This document shows positions 1-6,489 of a stretch of DNA of 6,489 nucleotides, one piece after another (positions within the stretch are counted from its first letter, which is position 1; every line of letters starts with the position of its first letter). This stretch comes from Candidatus Rokuibacteriota bacterium. GTDB lineage: Bacteria; Methylomirabilota; Methylomirabilia; Rokubacteriales; CSP1-6. The stretch is from positions 1 to 6,489 of the forward strand of contig JACORX010000146.1 of NCBI GenBank assembly GCA_016179165.1, written 5' to 3'. The notes under the pieces were generated by a model. The model made no database searches. It was not told where the DNA came from and saw only the letters and a program-made list of their open reading frames with translations. Position numbers and translations under genes: made by a program.

Positions 1-207
1 CATCTGGACAACATGCTGCGGCTCACCCGGATGGGCGCCGTCATCGTCCCGCCGGTCCCGGCCTTCTACAACCACCCGCGCACGATCGACGATCTGGTCG
101 ATCACATCGTGGTCCGCATCGCCGACCAGCTCGACTTCCACCTCGACCTGGCCAAGCGCTGGGATGGCGCGATGTCGGCCTCGGGCGCCCCGGCGGGGGA
201 GTCATGA
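1..207 (+). CDS. ubiX: Flavin prenyltransferase UbiX, C-terminal part (5' end outside window)
   Basis: This is the last 68 codons of a gene that begins upstream of the window, read in frame from base 1 and ending in TGA. UbiX transfers a dimethylallyl group to FMN, giving prenylated FMN, the cofactor of UbiD-type decarboxylases in ubiquinone synthesis and aromatic acid metabolism. The visible part has the family's C-terminal signature: an H-x-x-NM-x-x-L stretch, GAVIVPPVPAFYNHP, then DDLVDHIVVR. The Tyr of AFY and the Arg of VVR are 16 residues apart, the same spacing as Tyr169 and Arg185 of Pseudomonas aeruginosa UbiX, which bind the prenyl-phosphate. The tail after about residue 48 is not conserved. 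The stop overlaps the ATG of ribA by 4 nt (ATGA). The N-terminal FMN-binding part cannot be checked; a related flavoprotein decarboxylase is the only real alternative. Confidence 0.9.
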   Translation, partial: HLDNMLRLTRMGAVIVPPVPAFYNHPRTIDDLVDHIVVRIADQLDFHLDLAKRWDGAMSASGAPAGES

Positions 208-839
208 CGCGCCGGCCTCCGGGCGCGGGCGATCCGCCCGCGCGGTTCGGTCCGGTGCCGAGGGCGAAGCTGCCGACCGAGTACGGCGAGTTCACCTGCA
301 TCGCCTACGAGACCACGGTGGACGACCGCCTCCCGCTGGCCCTCGTCATGGGCGACGTGCGCACCGATGACCCCGTGCTGGTGCGCGTTCACTCGGAGTG
401 CCTGACGGCCGACGTGTTCGGCTCGCGCCGCTGCGACTGCGGCTCGCAGCTGCACAAGGCCTTGGACATCATCGAGCGCGACGGACGGGGCATCCTCCTG
501 TACATGCGGCAGGAGGGGCGGGGGATCGGGCTCTTGAACAAGCTGCGCGCGTACGAGCTCCAGGACCAAGGCAAGGACACCGTCGAGGCCAACCACGTCC
601 TGGGAGTCCGGGCCGACCTGCGCCACTACGGCATCGGCGCGCAGATCCTCGTCGATCTCGGCGCGAAACGCCTGCGCATCCTCACGAACAACCCGAAAAA
701 GATCGTCGGTATCGAGGGGTACGGGCTGCAGGTGGTCGAGCGCGTGCCGATCGAGATTCCGCCCACCGAGAGCAACAAGCGCTACTTGATGACCAAGCGC
801 CAGAAGATGGGTCACCTCTTTTCTTCGCTGCCTGATTGA
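204..839 (+). CDS. ribA: GTP cyclohydrolase II (stand-alone RibA)
   Basis: RibA opens the imidazole ring of GTP, releasing formate and pyrophosphate, to give 2,5-diamino-6-ribosylamino-4(3H)-pyrimidinone 5'-phosphate, the first step of the pyrimidine branch of riboflavin synthesis in the cytosol. The 211-residue product has the zinc-binding cysteines C66, C77 and C79 (SECLTADVFGSRRCDCGSQL), with the same spacing as C54/C65/C67 of the 196-residue E. coli enzyme. It also has the RQEGRGIGL loop at 102-110, Y117, D138 and R140 (equivalents of E. coli Y105, D126, R128), and the C-terminal LTNNPKK motif near 160-166. It lacks the DHBP synthase (RibB) domain found in fused RibBA proteins. The ATG overlaps the ubiX stop and follows a GGGGGAG Shine-Dalgarno-like run (195-201). 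A GTG at 255 is an alternative start that would remove a poorly conserved leader of about 17 residues, but it has a weaker ribosome site. Confidence 0.96.
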   Translation: MTRRPPGAGDPPARFGPVPRAKLPTEYGEFTCIAYETTVDDRLPLALVMGDVRTDDPVLVRVHSECLTADVFGSRRCDCGSQLHKALDIIERDGRGILLYMRQEGRGIGLLNKLRAYELQDQGKDTVEANHVLGVRADLRHYGIGAQILVDLGAKRLRILTNNPKKIVGIEGYGLQVVERVPIEIPPTESNKRYLMTKRQKMGHLFSSLPD

Positions 840-840
840 G

Positions 841-1365
841 ATGGCCGGAGCCGCCCCCGAGAGGAATCCGAACAAGACATCCAGACCCGGCGTCCGCCGA
901 GCGCCCGCGGGCCGCTTCGCCGTCGTGGCGGCGCGATTCAACGAGTCGATCTCGAAGAAGCTCGCCGACGGAGCCGTCTGCGCGCTCGAGGCCGGAGGGG
1001 TGGCCGGCGAATCCGTCGAGCTCCACTGGGTGCCGGGCTCGTTCGAGCTTCCACAGGCGGCCATGGCGCTCGCGCGGACGGGCCGGTATGCCGGCATCGT
1101 CTGCGTCGGGGTGGTGATCCGGGGCGAGACCCCGCACTTCGATTACATCGCGGGCGAGGCCGCCCACGGGCTGTCGAGGGTGGCGATCGAGACCGGGGTG
1201 CCGGTGAGCTTCGGCGTGATCACCGCGCTGACGGAAGCGCAGGCGTGGGAGCGCGCCGGAGGCGCCGTCGGCCACCGCGGTGAGGAGGCGGCGCGGGCGG
1301 CGCTCGAGATGGCGGGCTGGATGCGGGAGATCAAGGCCGGCCGCGCTTCGAAGCGCCGGCGCTGA
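841..1365 (+). CDS. ribH: 6,7-dimethyl-8-ribityllumazine synthase
   Basis: RibH condenses 5-amino-6-ribitylaminouracil with 3,4-dihydroxy-2-butanone 4-phosphate to form 6,7-dimethyl-8-ribityllumazine, the penultimate step to riboflavin. Family members assemble as pentamers or 60-mer capsids. Seen in the 174-residue product: ARFN at 31-34 (the Phe that stacks on the substrate ring), PGSFELP at 65-71, the GVVIRGETPHFDY block at 90-102 with the catalytic-type H99, EAAHGL at 106-111, and WERAGG with the phosphate-binding-type R138. The N-terminus carries about 24 residues before the first core strand, and the C-terminus ends in a basic tail (KRRR), making it longer than the roughly 156-residue E. 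coli protein. The segment 128-136 departs from the usual TTxxIEQAI pattern. The start lies 1 nt after the ribA stop without a good Shine-Dalgarno, suggesting translational coupling. The stop overlaps the nusB ATG by 1 nt. Confidence 0.95.
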   Translation: MAGAAPERNPNKTSRPGVRRAPAGRFAVVAARFNESISKKLADGAVCALEAGGVAGESVELHWVPGSFELPQAAMALARTGRYAGIVCVGVVIRGETPHFDYIAGEAAHGLSRVAIETGVPVSFGVITALTEAQAWERAGGAVGHRGEEAARAALEMAGWMREIKAGRASKRRR

Positions 1366-1781
1366 TGGGCAAGCGCCGCAAGGCCCGCGAGCTGGCGTTG
1401 CAACTGCTCTACCAGCTCGATGTCCAGGGTGAGGGCTCACCAGGGCCCCACCTCGACGAGTTCTGGACGCGCCACCCCGTGGACGTCGAGGTGCGCGAGT
1501 TCGCCGAAGCCCTGGTGCGCGGGACCAAGCTCCACGAGGCGAAGATCGACGAGCTGATCGCCCAGTACGCGGAGCACTGGGAGCTCGAGCGGATGGCTGT
1601 GGTGGACCGGAACATCCTCCGCGAGGGGATCTTCGAGATCCTGTGGGCCGGCGACGTGCCTCCGAAGGTCGCAATCAACGAGGCGATCGAGGTGGCAAAG
1701 AAATTCAGCACGCAGGAGTCGAGCCGCTTCATCAACGGGATTCTCGACCGCGTCCACAAAGAGCTGCGGCCCTCCGGCTGA
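1365..1781 (+). CDS. nusB: Transcription antitermination factor NusB
   Basis: NusB binds boxA RNA together with ribosomal protein S10 (NusE) and promotes antitermination on rRNA operons. The 138-residue product is the usual family size and all-helical in character. Seen: the arginine/lysine-rich N-terminus KRRKARELALQLLYQLD (residues 3-19) typical of the RNA-binding face, the central W-x-x-ERMAVVDRNILREGIFEIL stretch (about 72-93), and the C-terminal block with P99/P100, VAINEAIEVAKKFS (102-115) and SRFINGILD (120-128). The ATG overlaps the ribH TGA (TGATG), so re-initiation by ribosomes finishing ribH is likely. A ribH-nusB pairing is widespread in bacteria, which supports both calls. The RNA methyltransferase RsmB shares a NusB-like domain, but it is far larger and is excluded by length. 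Confidence 0.97.
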   Translation: MGKRRKARELALQLLYQLDVQGEGSPGPHLDEFWTRHPVDVEVREFAEALVRGTKLHEAKIDELIAQYAEHWELERMAVVDRNILREGIFEILWAGDVPPKVAINEAIEVAKKFSTQESSRFINGILDRVHKELRPSG

Positions 1782-1788
1782 GGCCTGC

Positions 1789-2535
1789 GTGCGATACGCG
1801 GTGCTCTCCGACGTGCACGGTAACCTGGAAGCCCTCTCGGCCGTGCTGGCCGACGCGGCTTCCGAGCGAGCCCTCGGACTTCTGTGCCTCGGTGACGCGG
1901 TCGGGTACGGCGCTGATCCCGCTCCCTGCATCGAGCTCCTGGGTGAGCGCTCCTTGCTGATGGTCGCGGGCAACCACGAGCACGGCGCGTTGGGCTTGCT
2001 GGACGTCCGCTGGTTCAACGCAGCAGCCCGCGCGGCGGCGCTCTGGACTCGCGGCCGCCTGGGCGCTGACCACCAGAACTTCCTCACCGGGCTGCCGCTG
2101 GCCTCGACTCTCGGCGAGGCAACCTGCGTCCACGCGAGCCCGCGGCGCCCGGAAGAGTGGGACTATCTCCTCTCGGCAGAGGACGGGTTCCAGGCGTTCG
2201 GCGACTTCGCGACACGCCTGTGTTTCGTCGGGCACTCGCATCGACCGGGCGTCTGGTCGCTGGGCTCGAGCGGCCCGGCGTACGAGGACTTGGCCGGCCC
2301 GGCTTTCCATGATCGCCGCATCCCCTTCCACGACGGGCGGCGGTACATCATCAACGTGGGCAGTGTCGGGCAGCCCCGCGACCGCGATCCGCGGGCCGCG
2401 TACGTCCTGTGGGACGAGGACAAGCGAAGCGTCACGCTTCGCCGCGTAACGTACGATCACAAGGCGGCGGCGGCCAAGATCCTCCGAGTCGGGCTCCCGC
2501 GCGCGCTGGCCGACCGCCTCGCGCTCGGAGTATAG
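1789..2535 (+). CDS. Calcineurin-like metallophosphoesterase (YfcE/MJ0936-like), substrate unknown
   Basis: The 248-residue product carries the full dimetal site of the metallophosphoesterase superfamily in order: D8-x-H10 in SDVHGN, D36 in LGDAVGYGADP, N62-H63 in AGNHEHG, H115 in CVHASP, and the GHSH motif at 148-151. A C-terminal GSVGQPRDRDPRAAY segment (191-205) is typical of the YfcE-like subgroup. These residues would coordinate two divalent metals and hydrolyse a phosphodiester or phosphomonoester. There is no signal peptide or membrane segment, so it is probably cytosolic. It begins with GTG, preceded by GAGG (1780-1783) at a 5-nt spacing, and sits 7 nt after nusB. It is longer than E. 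coli YfcE (184 residues), with the extra length mainly between the NHE motif and the GHSH motif. Its placement between nusB and lnt does not reveal its substrate; nucleotide, RNA or phospholipid-related esters all remain possible. Confidence 0.9.
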   Translation: MRYAVLSDVHGNLEALSAVLADAASERALGLLCLGDAVGYGADPAPCIELLGERSLLMVAGNHEHGALGLLDVRWFNAAARAAALWTRGRLGADHQNFLTGLPLASTLGEATCVHASPRRPEEWDYLLSAEDGFQAFGDFATRLCFVGHSHRPGVWSLGSSGPAYEDLAGPAFHDRRIPFHDGRRYIINVGSVGQPRDRDPRAAYVLWDEDKRSVTLRRVTYDHKAAAAKILRVGLPRALADRLALGV

Positions 2536-2566
2536 CCCGCTGTCTCTCCCCGGCCGCACGGCGACA

Positions 2567-2584
2567 CGGAGAGCTGTCCTCTCG
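2567..2584 (+). promoter_or_regulatory. Ribosome-binding region of lnt, with a small hairpin over the Shine-Dalgarno
   Basis: GGAGAG at 2568-2573 is the only good Shine-Dalgarno before the TTG start of lnt at 2585, with about 11 nt of spacing. GAGAG (2569-2573) can pair perfectly with CTCTC (2579-2583) across a 5-nt loop, and this stem would hide most of the ribosome site. The stem is short and has no following T-run, so it is not an intrinsic terminator. Whether the hairpin matters in the cell is unproven. Confidence 0.35.
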
Positions 2585-4102
2585 TTGTCGGGGGTCGCCG
2601 GGGCCCTCGCGTTCCCGACGACGGACTGGTCTATGCTGGCCTGGGTCTGGCTGGTGCCGGCCTTCCTCTGCGCTCTAGAGCGTTCGCCCAGGGAGGCCCT
2701 CGCCGGCGGATGGCTGGCCGGCACGGCGTTCTTTGTCGTGCTCCTTCGCTGGCTCGACCACACGTTCCAGAACTACAGCGCCATCCCATGGCCGGTGACG
2801 TGGCTTCCGATCCTCGCGCTGGCAGCCTACTGCGGTCTGTATACCGGGCTTGTGTGCGCCGCCATCGGGCGTCTTCGCGGCCGGCTCGGCGACGGCTGGG
2901 CGCTCGCGGTGGCGCCCCCGCTCTGGGTGGCGGGGGAGTGGATCCGCGACTGGCTCATGGGCGGATTTCCGTGGGGTCTGCTGGGCTACTCGCAGCACCT
3001 GGCGCTCCCGGTGATTCAGATCGCCGAATTTGGCGGTGTCTACATCGTGTCGATGCTTCTCGTGGCCGTGAACGCCGCGATCGCGGGGCTCTGTGTCCTG
3101 GGCAGGCGCCGGGCGGCTCCGGGCCTCGGGTCGGTCGTCCTCCTGCTGATCGGTTCGCTCGCCTTCGGCTGGTGGACTCTGTCTCACGAGTTTGATCCGG
3201 CGGCCGATCCGGCGCGCCGCCTTGTCGAGATCGCCCTGATCCAACCCTCCGTCGAGCAAAGCCAGAAGTGGGACCCCGCTTACCAGGCAAGGACCCTGGA
3301 CCTCTACGAGAGCCTGACGCGCCAAGCAGCCAGGACGAAGCCGGCCGTCATCCTTTGGCCGGAGACCGCCGCGCCTATCTTCCTTCGCGGCGATCCCGTC
3401 TTGCTCAGAAGGTTCGTGGCGCTGTCCCGGGAGATTCAAGTGCCGCTGCTGGTCGGCTCCATCGACCGGCTGCCGGACCCCCGGGGTCAGTTTCTGAACA
3501 GTGCTTTTCTACTGGGAGATCAGGGGATTACGGCCAAGTATGATAAGATTCACCTCGTACCGTTCGGCGAATATGTACCCCTTGCCGGGGTCCTCGGTTT
3601 CGTCAAACAGTGGGCGGAGTTCATCTCTGATTTCGCGGCCGGCAGCCGCCGGACGGTGTTCCCGCTGGCCGGGGCGCCATTCGGCACCGTGATCTGTTAC
3701 GAGGTGATCTTCCCCGGTCTTTTCCGGGGCTTCGTGGGCGGAGGAGCGGGCTTCATGGCCAACATCACAAACGACGCGTGGTTCGGACGGACGAGCGGCC
3801 CTTGGCAGCACCTGGGCATGCTTCCGCTCCGCGCTGTCGAGAATCGAGTCGCCATCGTCCGCGCGGCAAACACGGGTATCTCAGGTTTCGTGGGCCCGGA
3901 CGGACGCGTAGGGCGGACCCTGCTCCTCTTCGAGCGCGGCGTTCTCTCCGGCCCGGTCCCCCTCCGGTCGCGAACAACGCTGTACACGCGGTTCGGGGAC
4001 TGGCTCGTATACGTGTGCCTTGGGTTGTCCGCCGCGGCGTGGGCCGCCGCTTCCATTAGGAAGCCTGCGGCGCCAGGCAGAAAGCCTCCGGCGACATGCT
4101 AG
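2585..4102 (+). CDS. lnt: Apolipoprotein N-acyltransferase
   Basis: Lnt moves an acyl chain from a phospholipid to the N-terminal diacylglyceryl-cysteine of lipoproteins, the last maturation step, acting at the periplasmic face of the inner membrane. The 505-residue product (E. coli Lnt is 512) has several hydrophobic segments in the first 200 residues (roughly 1-30, 42-58, 71-95, 142-170 and 181-197), then a periplasmic nitrilase-fold domain and a final membrane segment near 472-490. The catalytic triad is present: E260 in LWPETAAP, K321 in KYDKIHLVPFGEY, and C371 in TVICYEVIFPG, followed by NITNDAWFG at 393-401. The frame is open upstream into the preceding gene without ATG, GTG or TTG, so TTG at 2585 is the first usual start. 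It leaves a rather short first helix, and CTG at 2540 (after GGAG 2527-2530) is a conceivable alternative. The 3' end overlaps prfB by 7 nt. Confidence 0.95.
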   Translation: MSGVAGALAFPTTDWSMLAWVWLVPAFLCALERSPREALAGGWLAGTAFFVVLLRWLDHTFQNYSAIPWPVTWLPILALAAYCGLYTGLVCAAIGRLRGRLGDGWALAVAPPLWVAGEWIRDWLMGGFPWGLLGYSQHLALPVIQIAEFGGVYIVSMLLVAVNAAIAGLCVLGRRRAAPGLGSVVLLLIGSLAFGWWTLSHEFDPAADPARRLVEIALIQPSVEQSQKWDPAYQARTLDLYESLTRQAARTKPAVILWPETAAPIFLRGDPVLLRRFVALSREIQVPLLVGSIDRLPDPRGQFLNSAFLLGDQGITAKYDKIHLVPFGEYVPLAGVLGFVKQWAEFISDFAAGSRRTVFPLAGAPFGTVICYEVIFPGLFRGFVGGGAGFMANITNDAWFGRTSGPWQHLGMLPLRAVENRVAIVRAANTGISGFVGPDGRVGRTLLLFERGVLSGPVPLRSRTTLYTRFGDWLVYVCLGLSAAAWAAASIRKPAAPGRKPPATC

Positions 4103-5194
4103 GCGACCTCAAGCGCGACCTCGCCGAGGTCGAGAAGCGCGTGTTGGACCTCCGGGGGCACCTTTGACCTGGAGGCGAGGGAGGCACGCATCGCGGTGAT
4201 CGACCAGGAGATGTCAGCCCCAGCCTTCTGGGAAGACAGCCGCAAGGCTCAGGCTCTCGTGCAGGAGCGCGCAGACTTGGCCAGGACGGTTGGACGCTTC
4301 AAGGATTTGGCGGGTCAGGCCGAGGATCTCCGCGTGCTCTGGGAGATGGCGACCGAGGTGGTGGACGAAGGCGAGACCGCCGGTCTCGAGCAGGCGCTGG
4401 CCGCCCTCAGGACCGACCTCGAAGCCTTCTCCGTCAAGATCGTCCTCTCAGGACCTCAGGATCGGAAGAACGTCATCCTCTCGATCCATCCCGGCGCCGG
4501 CGGCACGGAATCCCAGGACTGGGCACAGATGCTCATGCGCATGTACTTGCGATGGGCCGAGCGCACTGGGTTCAAGGCCGAAGTGGTGGATTTGCTCCCG
4601 GGCGAAGAAGCGGGCATCAAGTCCGCGACCATCGAGATCACGGGCGAATACGCGTACGGGTACCTCAAGAGCGAGATCGGGGTGCATCGACTGATCCGGA
4701 TCTCCCCCTTCGACGCCTCGAAGCGCCGCCACACGTCCTTTGCCTCGGTGTCGGTCATCCCGGAGGTGGAAGACGTCGAGGTCGTCGTGAAGGACGAGGA
4801 TCTCCGCGTGGACGTCTACCGCTCCTCGGGCCCGGGCGGGCAGGGAGTCAACACGGCCGACTCGGCCGTCCGGATCACGCACCTGCCGACTGGTATCGTC
4901 GTCGCCTGCCAGAACGAGCGCTCCCAGCTCCGCAACCGCGACACGGCGATGCGTGTCCTCAAGGCGAGGCTGTACCAGGTCTACGAGAAGAAGCAGCGCG
5001 CGGAGCTGGCGGAGCTGACGGGGGAGAAGAAAGACAGTGCGTTCGGCAGTCAGATCCGGACCTATACCTTCCACCCGTACCAGATCATCAAGGACCACCG
5101 GACCGGGGTCGAGGTCGGAAAGGTCGACGCCGTCATGGACGGCGAGATCGACCCCTTCATCGAGGCGTATCTCGCCTCTGGAAAGTCGGCTTAG
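4096..5194 (+). CDS. prfB: Peptide chain release factor 2 (programmed +1 frameshift; join 4096-4164, 4166-5194)
   Basis: RF2 recognises UAA and UGA in the ribosomal A site and triggers peptide release. Zero-frame translation from ATG 4096 gives 23 codons ending RGHL, then meets TGA at 4165. Skipping T4165 continues with GAC (Asp24) and reads through to TAG at 5192. The joined protein is 365 residues, equal to E. coli RF2, whose frameshift also follows an RGYL sequence. Domain features: N-terminal helical domain (about 1-110), SPF anticodon-like motif at 203-205 (ISPFDASKRRHTSFASV), and GGQ peptidyl-hydrolysis motif at 247-249 in SSGPGGQGVN, followed by the RF2-type CQNERSQ segment. ATG 4096 is the only usual start between an in-frame TAG at 4057 and the early codons, and it lies inside the end of lnt, so coupling is likely. 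Shift and SPF together exclude RF1. Confidence 0.97.
4154..4168 (+). promoter_or_regulatory. RF2 programmed +1 ribosomal frameshift site
   Basis: The element reads GGGGG (4154-4158), spacer CAC, slippery leucine codon CTT (4162-4164), stop TGA (4165-4167), then C4168. It aligns base for base with the E. coli prfB site (AGG GGG UAU CUU UGA C), including the 3-nt spacer between the Shine-Dalgarno-like run and CUU, and the poor-context UGA-C. In the known mechanism, the G-run pairs with the 16S anti-Shine-Dalgarno. When RF2 is scarce, the peptidyl-tRNA slips from CUU to UUU and GAC is read next. When RF2 is abundant it terminates at UGA, leaving a 23-residue peptide. This gives negative feedback on RF2. 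Confidence 0.95.
4171..4184 (+). other. Double Shine-Dalgarno-like purine run just after the frameshift site
   Basis: Two anti-Shine-Dalgarno-complementary runs, GGAGG (4171-4175) and GGGAGG (4179-4184), lie within the coding sequence directly downstream of the RF2 frameshift stop. In the shifted frame they encode Leu-Glu-Ala-Arg-Glu-Ala, so they may simply reflect GC-rich codons for a charged helix. They also lie about 11 nt before an in-frame GTG (4196) and could support pausing or weak internal initiation. Function is speculative. Confidence 0.3.
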
Positions 5195-5195
5195 C

Positions 5196-6489
<1,294 letters not shown>

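Noticed and set aside
102..1097. 331-codon open frame on the - strand opposite ribA and ribH
   Set aside because: Antisense to two unmistakable genes. The translation is low-complexity Arg/Ala/Pro-rich with no family motif, as expected from GC-rich coding DNA read in reverse.
682..1674. 330-codon open frame on the - strand across ribH and nusB
   Set aside because: It spans two confidently assigned genes and their junction; the composition is a shadow of GC-rich codons with no recognisable domain.
1732..2763. 343-codon open frame on the - strand opposite the metallophosphoesterase and start of lnt
   Set aside because: The sense strand holds complete metal-binding motifs. The antisense product shows no motif and no supporting ribosome site.
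3488..3560. Local drop in GC within lnt, considered as a sign of recombination
   Set aside because: It is short and encodes conserved Lnt sequence up to the catalytic lysine region, with no frame break; normal codon variation explains it.
4063..4078. GCCTG/CAGGC hairpin (6-nt loop) near the end of lnt, considered as a terminator or prfB control element
   Set aside because: The stem is only 5 bp with no T-run, lies inside lnt coding sequence, and such pairings are expected by chance at this GC content.
4096..4167. Short 23-codon ORF considered as an independent leader peptide or a pseudogene-making frameshift
   Set aside because: The CTT TGA C context and the upstream GGGGG at the canonical distance, with a restored full-length RF2, identify it as the programmed frameshift segment.

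Overview
The window is a single, tightly packed block of housekeeping genes, all on the + strand, from a GC-rich (roughly two-thirds G+C by eye) bacterium. An apolipoprotein N-acyltransferase implies an outer membrane with triacylated lipoproteins, so the source is most likely a diderm. The base composition and gene order would fit high-GC lineages such as Rokubacteria/Methylomirabilota or delta-proteobacterial groups, but that placement is inference and cannot be settled from this sequence alone. I see no mobile element, CRISPR array, tRNA or rRNA, and no clear intrinsic terminator.

Layout: (1) the 3' end of ubiX, flavin prenyltransferase (1-207); (2) ribA, stand-alone GTP cyclohydrolase II (204-839); (3) ribH, lumazine synthase (841-1365); (4) nusB, transcription antitermination factor (1365-1781); (5) a calcineurin-like metallophosphoesterase of unknown substrate (1789-2535); (6) lnt, apolipoprotein N-acyltransferase, with a TTG start (2585-4102); (7) prfB, peptide chain release factor 2, made by a programmed +1 frameshift (4096-5194); (8) lysS, lysyl-tRNA synthetase, cut off by the window end (5196-6489). 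Genes overlap by 1-7 nt or are 1-7 nt apart, except for a 49-nt gap before lnt. They are probably co-transcribed, and several are probably translationally coupled.

Functionally, ubiX, ribA and ribH form a flavin group: RibA and RibH act on the two branches leading to riboflavin, and UbiX uses FMN to build prenylated FMN. The ribH-nusB junction is a common bacterial pairing. lnt, prfB and lysS form a lipoprotein-maturation and translation group.

The most interesting sequence element is the RF2 autoregulatory frameshift site (SD-like GGGGG, CAC spacer, CTT TGA C), which a simple ORF search misses: the prfB reading frame appears to lack its first 33 residues unless the +1 shift is modelled. The corrected product is 365 residues. 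The rest of the window looks like ordinary core genome, and I found no convincing undescribed system.
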